Shown: positions 9,376 through 17,155 of the stretch, one piece after another | Layout: the number at the start of each line of letters is the position of its first letter | Position numbering within the stretch: position 1 is the stretch's first letter | Source: Pelomonas sp. BJYL3 | GTDB taxonomy: Bacteria; Pseudomonadota; Gammaproteobacteria; Burkholderiales; Burkholderiaceae_C | Reading direction: 5' to 3' | DNA: 64,000 nt | Assembly (NCBI RefSeq): GCF_027257975.1 | Contig: NZ_JANZKX010000004.1 | Coordinates: 62,001 to 126,000 of the forward strand | Notes under the pieces: generated by a model | Database searches by the model: none | What the model was told of the DNA's origin: nothing | The model's input: only the letters and a program-made list of their open reading frames with translations | Translations under genes and position numbers: made by a program

Positions 9376-10362
9376 ATGTTGAACATCAAGCCTGCCCGCC
9401 CGGCCCGCTCACTCACGGCCGCCCTGCTGGGCTTGGCCCTGGCTGCCCCCGGGCTGGTCCAGGCCCAGAATCTCAGCATCGGCGCCATCCTGCCGGAGTC
9501 CTGGCCCAGCACAACCCAAGCCGAGGACATGCGCGACGGCATGACCCTGGCCCTCAAGACCACCTCCCTGCAGCCCGCACCCAAGCTGGTCGTCAAGGAC
9601 AGCGGCTGCGACGCCCGGAAGGCGCAAGCGGCGGCGCAGTCCTTTCTCACTGCCAAGGTGGACCTCGTCATCGGCGGCTTCTGCGTGCTGGGCGAGGTGC
9701 CCTCCATGCTCAAGGCGGCCAATGTGCCCATGGTGTCGGCCAACGCCGAACGGCTGAAGAGCCATGACGGCCTGCTGCAGCTGGGGCGTGTGGGCGCCGG
9801 GGTGGCCGAGGAGATCGCGGCCAAGCTGCGCTCCCAGACCGGCCTGCGGGTCACGGCGTCCAGCACGTGCTGGATCGACTTCGAGACGCCAGTCTCCGAG
9901 AAGTACGACGCCGGCCTGTGCCCCGCGCTCAGCGTGGACAAGGGCCGCTGGGCCGAGGTCGCCGCGTCCTATGAGGCGGCCTTCCGCAAGCCCTTCAGCG
10001 TGTCGGCGGCCCGCGGCCATGCGGCCATGGAGGTGGCCCTGGCCTACCTCAAGCGCCAGCGCAATGCCTCGCGCGCCGTCGCGGCCAGCGAGGCGCTGGG
10101 CCAGCGCACGGTGCTGGGCCAGGCCCTGGCCCGGGACGGCATCGTCCCCGACGATGCCCTGCAGCTGAGCTTTGCCACCCGCCCGGTCAAGGCCGGCAGC
10201 CGGGACGCCCAGGCCATGGACCAGCTGGTCAAGGCCAAGAGCTGCGAATGCAAGGCCGGCCCCGAGTGCGGCAAGGGCACGCCCTGGGCGGGCATGCCTT
10301 TCACGGTGGTGCCGCCCGGCAGCAAGCCCGCGTCCTGCCCACAGGTGCTGGCCAGCCGGTGA
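9376..10362 (+). CDS. Periplasmic substrate-binding protein of the branched-chain amino-acid (Peripla_BP_6) type
   Basis: A 328-residue exported protein. It has a Sec signal ending in LVQAQN, then a type 1 periplasmic binding fold: LSIGAILPESW, MRDGMTLALK, LVVKDSGCDARKAQAAAQ, VDLVIGGFCVLGEVPSML and AANVPMVSANAE. GAAGGGA upstream of the ATG supports the start over the in-frame ATG at 9328. It is shorter than standard LivJ proteins, the C-lobe is reduced, and a Cys-rich tail (SCECKAGPECGKG) is unusual. No permease or ATPase lies nearby, so the ligand and partner transporter are unknown; a sensing role is possible. Confidence 0.75.
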   Translation: MLNIKPARPARSLTAALLGLALAAPGLVQAQNLSIGAILPESWPSTTQAEDMRDGMTLALKTTSLQPAPKLVVKDSGCDARKAQAAAQSFLTAKVDLVIGGFCVLGEVPSMLKAANVPMVSANAERLKSHDGLLQLGRVGAGVAEEIAAKLRSQTGLRVTASSTCWIDFETPVSEKYDAGLCPALSVDKGRWAEVAASYEAAFRKPFSVSAARGHAAMEVALAYLKRQRNASRAVAASEALGQRTVLGQALARDGIVPDDALQLSFATRPVKAGSRDAQAMDQLVKAKSCECKAGPECGKGTPWAGMPFTVVPPGSKPASCPQVLASR

Positions 10363-10501
10363 GACTGCCCGGGCCAGCGTCGCGCTCGCGCGCACCCTGG
10401 CACCCCGCACTGCCCTGATCACGGCCGGCGCCTTGCCGGCCGTTCTTCATGGACCCGACCCCGGCGAGCCTGTCAGAGGACGCCCGGACAGCGCCACGCG
10501 C

Positions 10502-10906
10502 TCACATCGGCAGCCAGGCTTTGAGCGACAGCTGGCGCCGCGCGTCCTGCCGGGCGAGCGTCCGCGCCGGGGCGGCTTCCGGCTCGCCGTCCGGCGCCGA
10601 GGCCTTGCGCATGGCCTGCGCGGCAAAGCCGGCGGACAGGGACGGCAGCCCCTCACCCGCAGCCGCCTGTACCGGCGGCCGGCGGCGCGGCGCCTCGCCA
10701 GCGCCCTGCCCCGCGGGATGGGGATGCGGGCGTGCCTGCCGACTGGTCTGCGCAGGCTGCTGGCTCGCCCGCGGCTGGAGGAAGCCGCGGGTGGTGTCGG
10801 GACGTGCGCTGGCCAGCCACCAGGCGCCCGCCAGCAGCGCAGCCAGCGACAGCAGGGCCAGCATGGGCCACCCCCAGCGGCGGCCGGTCGTTTGCTTGTC
10901 AATCAT
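10502..10906 (-). CDS. Small single-pass membrane protein, unknown function
   Basis: A 134-residue protein whose start has GGAG seven bases upstream. Residues about 12-28 form one membrane helix (WPMLALLSLAALLAGAWWLA). The rest is a low-complexity tail rich in Pro, Arg, Ala and Gln with no recognised domain. It is flanked by unrelated genes on the opposite strand and by its own spacer. Composition is plausible for a real gene but no homology is apparent to me. Confidence 0.45.
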   Translation of the reverse strand: MIDKQTTGRRWGWPMLALLSLAALLAGAWWLASARPDTTRGFLQPRASQQPAQTSRQARPHPHPAGQGAGEAPRRRPPVQAAAGEGLPSLSAGFAAQAMRKASAPDGEPEAAPARTLARQDARRQLSLKAWLPM

Positions 10907-11305
10907 GGTGAGACTCCAGACTCGGGAAGGACGAGCATGGCAAGCCGCACTCCCGGCGGCATCCGTCACTCTTGCGATGCCGAGCCCCGGCACATCCTGC
11001 GGCATGAGGAGCACCGCCCGCCGCCCGCGGCACGCCCCCGGACCGCGGCCGGCGCCCTGCGCCTTGGCATTCGGTCGCGCGAGGCAGGGACGGGGCCACG
11101 AGGGGGCGGCAAGAAGGGCCGGACGACAGGCCGAAAGCGGTGTTCTGCGGCATGGTGGGGCTTGGCGAAGGAATGGCCGCATGCTCACCGATCCCGGTGA
11201 CGGATGCTTGACCTTCCAGCGCTCCTGCGCCCGAACCTGCCAGGGATGGCAGGGTCATCTGTCGTGCCTGCGCGTCACCGCAGCGTCACGGCCGCCGGGC
11301 CCTGC
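10907..11305. other. Spacer without a recognised gene
   Basis: About 400 bases between the start of the small membrane protein and the end of the ZntB-like gene. Open frames here are fragments of long GC-rich shadows. I see no terminator, repeat or convincing promoter. Confidence 0.5.
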
Positions 11306-12355
11306 TCAAGCGCCGTCGCGCGCCCCTCGCACCTGCCGCCGCACCAGCACCGTCGCCAGGCCGGTCAAGGCGGCGATGAGGGCCAGCATGATCCAGAAGC
11401 CCTGGCCGTGATCCGACAGCGGAATGCCCCCCACATTCATGCCCAGCAGGCCCGACACGAGATTGATCGGCAGGGCCAGCACCGTGACCACTGTCAGCGT
11501 GAACAGGCTGCGGTTGTTCTCCTCGGCCTGGCGCGCCGCCGTCTCGTCCTGCATCAGCTTGATGCGTTCCTGCAGCGCGGCCGCATCGCGCAGCACCAGC
11601 GCGAATTCCTCGCTGGCACGCTGCAGCTGGGCGCGGTCCTCGTCCGTCGCCCAGGCCGGCGGGTGCGCAAGCGTGCGCGCCAGGGCGCTGGGCTCGGGCG
11701 CCAGCAGGCGCTGCAGCCGGACCAGCACGCGGCGCAGGTGCGCCACCTCGACGGCATGGCGCGCATGGCGGCCCCGGAGCAGCTCGTCCTCGATGTCGTC
11801 GATGCGATCGGCCGTGCGGCGCACGATCGCCTGCAGCTCGTCGGCCTGGTCCTGCAGCAGATGATCCAGCAGGGCGATGGGCGAGCGCAGACCCTCGCCC
11901 CGCTTGACGGCCATGCGCAGCCGGTCCACCGAGCGCAGCGGCTGGCGGCGCGCGCTCAGCACGCAGCCCGGGCGCACATGGACCCACAGCGTGGCGATGT
12001 CGTCCGGATCGAAGCTGAAGTCGAAGGTGACGTCGTTGACCACGGCGAACAGGGTCTCGCCCTGGCGCTCGATGCGCGTCGCCCGCGAACCCTGCTGCAT
12101 GGCGGCCAGCAGCTCGTCGTCCAGCACGCCGGCCTGGCGCAGCGTCTGGAGCGCACCGGCATGGCTCAGGTTCACGTGCAGCCACACAAAGCCGGGCGGC
12201 GCCTCGGCCAGCGCCTGCGGCGAAGGCACCTGGCCCAGCGCGCTGGCCTGGCCGCCAGCGTCGAAACGGTAGGCGCAGATCAGGCCTTGCTCGCTGGCGC
12301 CATAAGTGGGGAGCGGGGCGGTGGGGGGAGCCGGGTGCGGGTTCTCGTTCGGCAT
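11306..12355 (-). CDS. zntB: CorA-family divalent cation (zinc) transporter, ZntB-like
   Basis: A 349-residue protein with the CorA/ZntB plan: a large cytoplasmic N-terminal domain and two C-terminal membrane helices. The N-terminal domain shows [26 protein letters not shown] and a long helix around 190-290. The signature loop between the helices is GMNVGGIP, the GxN motif with the ZntB-style continuation. ZntB moves Zn2+ across the inner membrane (proton-coupled import in recent structural work, efflux in older reports). Helix 1 is [20 protein letters not shown] and helix 2 is [20 protein letters not shown]. The gene stands alone. Confidence 0.88.
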   Translation of the reverse strand: MPNENPHPAPPTAPLPTYGASEQGLICAYRFDAGGQASALGQVPSPQALAEAPPGFVWLHVNLSHAGALQTLRQAGVLDDELLAAMQQGSRATRIERQGETLFAVVNDVTFDFSFDPDDIATLWVHVRPGCVLSARRQPLRSVDRLRMAVKRGEGLRSPIALLDHLLQDQADELQAIVRRTADRIDDIEDELLRGRHARHAVEVAHLRRVLVRLQRLLAPEPSALARTLAHPPAWATDEDRAQLQRASEEFALVLRDAAALQERIKLMQDETAARQAEENNRSLFTLTVVTVLALPINLVSGLLGMNVGGIPLSDHGQGFWIMLALIAALTGLATVLVRRQVRGARDGA

Positions 12356-12525
12356 GGTGGGCGCTTGGCGGACCGGCCAGCCTAGGGCCGGGCCATGTCC
12401 GCGCGATGACAGCAGGGGCCGCGGAGGCGCCCGCAGGCCACGAGGGGCCGATGCTTCGGCCCGCGCCGAAACATGGCCGCAGCGGCCGCCGTCAGCATGG
12501 GGGCTCTCGCAACATTGGAAATCCC

Positions 12526-12864
12526 ATGGCCCTCACCTGCTTCATCCGCTACCAGATCGACCCCTTCCAGCGCGCCGCCTTCCAGGCTTACGCCGAGGCC
12601 TGGGGCCGCATCATCCCCCGCTGCGGCGGCCAGCTGATCGGCTACTTCCTGCCTCACGAGGGCAGCAATGACATCGCCTGGGGCCTCATCGGCTTCGAGG
12701 ATCTCGCGGCCTACGAGCGCTACCGCGCGGCGCTGCGCCGCGATCCCGACGGCCGCGCCAACTTCGAGGAGGCCCGCCAGCACCGCTTCATCCTGCGTGA
12801 GGAGCGCAGCTGGCTGGAGGACGTGGCCGGCACCCGGGACCGACCCGCGGAGTGCCGGCCATGA
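12526..12864 (+). CDS. NIPSNAP family protein
   Basis: A 112-residue dimeric alpha/beta-barrel protein of the NIPSNAP type ([46 protein letters not shown]). Family function is not established. The first of three consecutive plus-strand genes: it overlaps the next by the ATGA arrangement, so NIPSNAP, ABM and ArsR genes form one operon. The ATG at 12526 is chosen because upstream in-frame sequence is non-conserved. Confidence 0.8.
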   Translation: MALTCFIRYQIDPFQRAAFQAYAEAWGRIIPRCGGQLIGYFLPHEGSNDIAWGLIGFEDLAAYERYRAALRRDPDGRANFEEARQHRFILREERSWLEDVAGTRDRPAECRP

Positions 12865-13205
12865 TCGCCGTCCTCTTCGAGCTGGAAGCCCTCCCGGGCC
12901 AGGCCGAGGCCTATCTCGCCCAGGCCGCGGCCCTGCAGTCGGTGCTGGCCGAGCAGGAGGGGCTGATCTCGGTGGAGCGCTTCCAGAGCCTCGGCCGACC
13001 CGGCCGCTACCTCTCGCTGAGCCTGTGGCGCGACGAGGCCGCCGTGGCCCGCTGGCGCCAGCAGATGGACCATCGCGCGGCCCAGCGCCAGGGCCGCGGG
13101 CAGCTCTTTGCCGACTACCGGCTGCGCGTGGCCCAGGTCCTGCGCGACTACGGCCTGCACGACCGCGCGCAGGCGCCGCAGGACTCCCGGTATGCGTTAG
13201 GCTGA
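12861..13205 (+). CDS. Antibiotic biosynthesis monooxygenase (ABM) domain protein
   Basis: A 114-residue ferredoxin-like barrel protein: [19 protein letters not shown], then [19 protein letters not shown] and [15 protein letters not shown], the strand-helix pattern of the ABM family. Members range from heme-degrading to quinone-forming oxygenases and many have no known reaction, so no substrate is assigned. It overlaps the NIPSNAP gene by four bases and lies four bases before the ArsR gene. Confidence 0.78.
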   Translation: MIAVLFELEALPGQAEAYLAQAAALQSVLAEQEGLISVERFQSLGRPGRYLSLSLWRDEAAVARWRQQMDHRAAQRQGRGQLFADYRLRVAQVLRDYGLHDRAQAPQDSRYALG

Positions 13206-13209
13206 AGCC

Positions 13210-13902
13210 ATGGCCGCTCTCGACACGGACCCTCCCCACGAACCCCGCATCGCCCGCGTGGCCGCTGCCATGGGCGATCCCGCGCGTTCGCGCATGCTGG
13301 CCTACCTGATGTCCGGCGCCTGCGCGAGCGCCGGCGAGCTGGCCCGCGCGGCCTCGGTCACGGCCGCCACGGCCAGCGGCCATCTCGGCCGGCTGATGGA
13401 TGCGGGCCTGCTGCGCTGCGAGTCCCGCGGCCGGCACCGCTACTACCAGCTGGCCGGGCCGGAGGTGGCCCATGCGCTGGAGGCCCTGGCCCTGGTCGCC
13501 GAACGCGACAGCCACGCACGCCACTGGGCCGCCCCGGCCCGCCAGCGCCTGCGGGCGGCCCGCTGCTGCTACGGCCATCTGGCCGGCCAGCTGGGCGTGC
13601 AGCTGTACGAGCGCCTGCACGCGCTGCAAGGGCTGCAGGCGGTGCCGCAAGGCTTCGAGCTGACGGCCGCGGGCCGTGCCTGGCTCCAGAGCCTGGGCCT
13701 GCAGGCACCGCAGCCCACGCGCCGGCGCTATGCCTATGCCTGCCTGGACTGGTCCGAGCGCCGCGACCACCTGGCCGGCCAGCTGGCCGAGTCCATCCTG
13801 GCCCACTGCCTGGCCCAGGGCTGGCTGCGGCGGGGCGAAGGCCGCTCGGTGGAGCTCACGCCACCGGGCCTGCAGATCCTGCTGCCCCAGCTGACGGGCT
13901 GA
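13210..13902 (+). CDS. ArsR-family winged-helix transcriptional regulator
   Basis: A 230-residue regulator. The N-terminal winged helix is clear: AAAMGDPARSRMLAYLMSG, ASVTAATASGHLGRLMDAG and LLRCESRGRHRYYQLAGPEV. The following 130 residues are longer than in metal-sensing ArsR proteins and resemble the larger DUF-type ArsR regulators of oxygenase or quinone-stress operons. No CxC-type metal motif is seen, although Cys-Cys occurs in RAARCCYGHLAGQLG. It most likely autoregulates the preceding NIPSNAP/ABM pair. Confidence 0.85.
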   Translation: MAALDTDPPHEPRIARVAAAMGDPARSRMLAYLMSGACASAGELARAASVTAATASGHLGRLMDAGLLRCESRGRHRYYQLAGPEVAHALEALALVAERDSHARHWAAPARQRLRAARCCYGHLAGQLGVQLYERLHALQGLQAVPQGFELTAAGRAWLQSLGLQAPQPTRRRYAYACLDWSERRDHLAGQLAESILAHCLAQGWLRRGEGRSVELTPPGLQILLPQLTG

Positions 13903-13935
13903 CGCCCCCGCCGCCGCCCTTCACCGCCTCCGGCC

Positions 13936-14931
13936 TCAGCCCAGCCAGGTTCGAGCGGCCCACTGGTACAGCGGGATGCCCAGCAGCAGGTTGAAGGGAA
14001 AGGTGACGCCCAGCGACAGGCCGATGTACACCGCCGGCCGGGCCTCGGGCACCGCGTGGCGCAGCACGGCGGGCACGGCGATGTAGGACGCGCTCGCGGC
14101 CAGCACGGCCAGCAGGATGGCATCGGACACCGGCAGGTCGAGGGCCCCGGCCAGCAGCAGGGCCAGACCGGCATGCAGCAGCGGCGCGCCCAGCGCATAG
14201 GCGAAGAGCGAGACCGGCAGGGCACGCAGCCCCGGCAGCTGGCGGGCGGTCAGCAGGCCCATGTCGAGCAGGAAGAAGGCCAGCAGACCCTTGAAGATCT
14301 CGCCGGTGAAGGGCTTCATCGCCGCAGCACCTGCCGGTCCGGTGATCCAGCCGATGGCCAGGGCGCCCAGCAGCAGCAGGGTGCCGCCCTCGGTCAGCGC
14401 CTCGCGCCAATGGCCGCCCCCGCCCGGCGCGAGCGCCGCCGTCGGCCCGCCCAGTGCCAGGGCACCACCGGCCGGCACGGTGCTCGCCGCGCGGGCCCGC
14501 TGGCTGAGCATCAGGGCCAGGATGATGGCCGGCGACTCCATCAGGGCCATGGCCGCCGCCATGTGCCCGCCGGCAGGCTGCCCCTGCACCTCCAGCAGGT
14601 GGCTGGCGGTCACGAAGGTGACGGCACTGACGCTGCCGTAGGTCGCCGCCACGGCCAGGGCATCGTAGGGCGGCAGCCAGCGGCGCAGCAGGGGGAGGTC
14701 CAGCAGCGGCAGCAGCACGGCCAAGGCCATGGCACTGGCCAGGCCGGCGACGACGGTGCCGTTCAGGCCGGTCTGGTGCAGGGCGAATCCGCCCTTGAGC
14801 CCCAGGGCCATCAGCAGGTACAGCGACAGAAAGCGCGACAGCGGCGCCGGCACCTCGAGGTTGGAACGCAGCACCCCGGCCAGCAGGCCGAGGACGAAGA
14901 ACAGCAGGGCGGGATCAAGAAGGGCATTCAT
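13936..14931 (-). CDS. sbtA: SbtA-like sodium-dependent bicarbonate permease
   Basis: A 331-residue membrane protein with about ten hydrophobic segments. Characteristic stretches are FFVLGLLAGVLRSNLEVP, LLMALGLKGGFALHQTG, ATYGSVSAVTFVTA, AMALMESPAIILALML and AASASYIAVPAVLRHAVPE, the last two being duplicated family signatures. In cyanobacteria SbtA imports HCO3- with Na+; the heterotroph homologues are assumed to do likewise. It is transcribed away from a CbbR-like LysR gene across a 74-bp spacer holding an inverted repeat, the usual layout of a LysR target. No PII-like SbtB gene is adjacent. Confidence 0.85.
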   Translation of the reverse strand: MNALLDPALLFFVLGLLAGVLRSNLEVPAPLSRFLSLYLLMALGLKGGFALHQTGLNGTVVAGLASAMALAVLLPLLDLPLLRRWLPPYDALAVAATYGSVSAVTFVTASHLLEVQGQPAGGHMAAAMALMESPAIILALMLSQRARAASTVPAGGALALGGPTAALAPGGGGHWREALTEGGTLLLLGALAIGWITGPAGAAAMKPFTGEIFKGLLAFFLLDMGLLTARQLPGLRALPVSLFAYALGAPLLHAGLALLLAGALDLPVSDAILLAVLAASASYIAVPAVLRHAVPEARPAVYIGLSLGVTFPFNLLLGIPLYQWAARTWLG

Positions 14932-14950
14932 GAGGCCTGGATGCTAGGGA

Positions 14951-14985
14951 CATCAGACAATCACGGAAAATCAATTGTTCTGATG
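14951..14985. promoter_or_regulatory. Inverted repeat in the sbtA/LysR divergent spacer, likely LysR operator
   Basis: The arms CATCAGACAAT (14951-14961) and ATTGTTCTGATG (14974-14985) are reverse complements except for one inserted base. They flank an AT-rich centre in an otherwise GC-rich region, between two divergent starts. LysR proteins bind such dyads; the assignment is by position and symmetry. Confidence 0.55.
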
Positions 14986-15005
14986 CTTTCCATCGACATT
15001 CATCG

Positions 15006-15911
15006 ATGCATGCCACCTTCCGTCAGCTGAAGCTGCTGCTGGCCCTCGCCGAGACGGGCTCCATCACCGGGGCGGCTCGAGCCTGCCACGTCACGCAGCC
15101 CACGGTCTCCATGCAGCTCAAGGAGCTGTCCGAGGCTGCGGGGCTGCCGCTGTACGAGCAGTTCGGCAAGCGCCTGCAGCTCACCGAGGCGGGCGAGGCG
15201 GTGCTGGCCACGGCCCGCGCCTTGCAGTCCGAGTGGGAGGCGCTCGAGCAGCGCCTGGCCGGCCTGCGCGGCCTGCAGCACGGGCGCCTGCGCATCGCGC
15301 TGGCCAGCACGGCCAAGTACTTCGTGCCCCGCATGCTCGGAGCCTTCTGTGCCCGGCATCCGCAGGTGGACATCGCCCTGCAGGTGCTCAACCGCGACGG
15401 CGTGCTGCAGCGCATGCGGGCGCACCAGGACGACCTCTACATCCTCTCCATCCCGCCGCGCGGCCTGCCTCATGAGCGGGCCCATCTGCTGGACAACCCG
15501 CTGGTGCCGATCGCACCGCTGGGGCACGCACTCGCCGGCCGCACGCGCGTGCGGCCGCAGCGCCTGCAGGAGGAGCCCTTCATCCTGCGCGAGGCCGGCT
15601 CCGGCACGCGGCTTGCCGGTGATGCCCACTTCGAGAAGCTGGGGCTGAGCCCGCGCGTGCGGCTGGAGCTGGGCAGCAACGAGGCGGTCAAGCAGTCGGT
15701 GGCGGCGGGCATGGGCCTGGGCCTGGTGTCCCGCCATGCCCTGTCGGCCGATCCGGCCAGCGAAGGCCTGGCCGTGCTGCAGGTGGACCGCTTCCCGGTG
15801 CGTTCGGCCTGGTCGGTGATGTGGCTGCCCGGCCAGCGCCTGAGCCCGCTGGCGCAAGCCTTTCTGCAGCATCTGCAAGGGCTGGCGGGCCATTGGGAAG
15901 TCCACTCCTGA
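15006..15911 (+). CDS. LysR-family regulator, CbbR-like
   Basis: A 301-residue LTTR. The N-terminal helix-turn-helix is FRQLKLLLALAETGSITGAA followed by RACHVTQPTVSMQLKELSEA; the effector domain begins near residue 90 with GRLRIALASTAKYFVPRML. The C-terminal FILREAGSGTR and GSNEAVKQSVAAGMGLGLVS resemble CbbR proteins, which sense metabolic state and control carbon-fixation or bicarbonate-related genes. Its divergent partner is the SbtA-like permease, which it probably regulates. No RuBisCO genes are in the window. Confidence 0.85.
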   Translation: MHATFRQLKLLLALAETGSITGAARACHVTQPTVSMQLKELSEAAGLPLYEQFGKRLQLTEAGEAVLATARALQSEWEALEQRLAGLRGLQHGRLRIALASTAKYFVPRMLGAFCARHPQVDIALQVLNRDGVLQRMRAHQDDLYILSIPPRGLPHERAHLLDNPLVPIAPLGHALAGRTRVRPQRLQEEPFILREAGSGTRLAGDAHFEKLGLSPRVRLELGSNEAVKQSVAAGMGLGLVSRHALSADPASEGLAVLQVDRFPVRSAWSVMWLPGQRLSPLAQAFLQHLQGLAGHWEVHS

Positions 15912-15992
15912 GGCCGCCGGCGCATGGCCCAGAATCCCGCGAGGACGAGGCACGGCGGCCAGCGTCCGAGCCATCATGTGAAGGAGGTCCCC

Positions 15993-16550
15993 ATGCGTTC
16001 GATGATCCGCGTCCTGTTGATGCTGCCGGCCCTGTGCCTGACCGGGCTGTCCTTCGGGGCGGATGCGCCCCTGCCCACCGTGCCGCAAGTGGACCTGGCG
16101 CGCTACGCCGGCCGCTGGTACGAGATCGCGCGGCTGCCCAACCGCTTCCAGCGCCAGTGCGTGGCCGACACCCAGGCGCAGTACCGCCAGGACGGCAACC
16201 GCATCGAGGTGATCAACCGCTGCCGCACGGCCGACGGGGGCATGGACGACGTCCGCGGCCATGCCAAGGTGGTCCCGGATTCTGGCAATGCCCGTCTGCG
16301 GGTCACCTTCTTCTGGCCTTTCTACGGGGACTACTGGATCCTGGCGCTGGACGAGGGCTATACCGAGGTGCTGGTCGGGGCGCCCGACCGGCGCTATGCC
16401 TGGGTCCTGGCCCGCGAACCCCAGCTGCCGGAGTCACGGCTGCAGGCCCTGCTGGACCGTGCGGCGGCGCTGGGCTTCGATCGCAACGCCTTCCAGCGCA
16501 CGCCGCAGAGCGCCGCCCTCTCGTCGGCCGGCCTCGGCGACGGCCGCTGA
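15993..16550 (+). CDS. blc: Bacterial lipocalin (Blc-like)
   Basis: A 185-residue exported lipocalin. The ATG has a strong AAGGAGGT upstream, which sets the start. After a signal peptide (LLMLPALCLTGLSFGA) come the lipocalin motifs: DLARYAGRWYEIARLPNRFQ, the central VINRCRTADGG and the GDYWILALDEGYTEVLVGAP / YAWVLAREP region. Unlike E. coli Blc there is no clear lipobox Cys, so it is probably soluble in the periplasm rather than anchored. The family binds lysophospholipids or fatty acids and is linked to envelope stress. It converges on the Lrp gene with a 7-bp gap. Confidence 0.85.
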   Translation: MRSMIRVLLMLPALCLTGLSFGADAPLPTVPQVDLARYAGRWYEIARLPNRFQRQCVADTQAQYRQDGNRIEVINRCRTADGGMDDVRGHAKVVPDSGNARLRVTFFWPFYGDYWILALDEGYTEVLVGAPDRRYAWVLAREPQLPESRLQALLDRAAALGFDRNAFQRTPQSAALSSAGLGDGR

Positions 16551-16557
16551 GGGTCGA

Positions 16558-17103
16558 TCAGGGCTTCAGGTGCCCCAGCGGCACGCCGCCGCCGGCCTTG
16601 ACCTCGCCCAGCGAAAAGCTCGTGTGCACGTCCTTGACGTTGGGCAGGTTGAGCAGGGTGTCGATGGTGAAGCGGCTGAAGGCGTCGAGGTCGGTGGCCA
16701 GCACCTGCAACTCGAAAGTGCCGGCGCCGGAGATGTAGTGGCAGGAGATCACCTCGGGCAGCTGGCAGATGGCCTCTTCCAGCACCTTGGTCGCCGAAGC
16801 GTTGTTGCGGTCAGCGTCCAGGCGCACGAAGGCCAGCACACCCAGGCCCAGGCGCCGGCGGTCCAGCTCGGCGCGGTAGCCGGTGATGTAGCCCTGCTCC
16901 TCCAGCCACTTGACCCGGCGCCAGGTGGGCGCCGTGGACAGGCCGATGCGGCTGGCCAGCTCCGCATTGGACAGGCGCGCGTCGCGCTGCAGCTCGGCCA
17001 GGATGGCCACATGCCAGCGGTCCAGGCGCTCGCCCTGCGGGTCCTCGGACTCCGGCGCAGGCAGGCGTCCGCGGGTGGCGAGAGAGGCATTGGTCTTGGT
17101 CAT
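16558..17103 (-). CDS. Lrp/AsnC-family transcriptional regulator
   Basis: A 181-residue regulator: an N-terminal helix-turn-helix (LDRWHVAILAELQRDARLSN, AELASRIGLSTAPTWRRVKW) and a C-terminal RAM ligand-binding domain (VLAFVRLDADRNN, LPEVISCHYISGAGTFELQV, LPNVKDVHTSFSLGEVK). A 30-residue extension before the HTH is longer than usual; an alternative ATG at 17133 would lengthen it further. It ends next to the lipocalin gene and lies upstream of, and in the same direction as nothing else, so targets are unknown. Confidence 0.85.
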   Translation of the reverse strand: MTKTNASLATRGRLPAPESEDPQGERLDRWHVAILAELQRDARLSNAELASRIGLSTAPTWRRVKWLEEQGYITGYRAELDRRRLGLGVLAFVRLDADRNNASATKVLEEAICQLPEVISCHYISGAGTFELQVLATDLDAFSRFTIDTLLNLPNVKDVHTSFSLGEVKAGGGVPLGHLKP

Positions 17104-17155
17104 GGCTCGGCAGGCTGGCAGCGGAGCACCCATCCTACTGGAGGAGCGCGACGCC

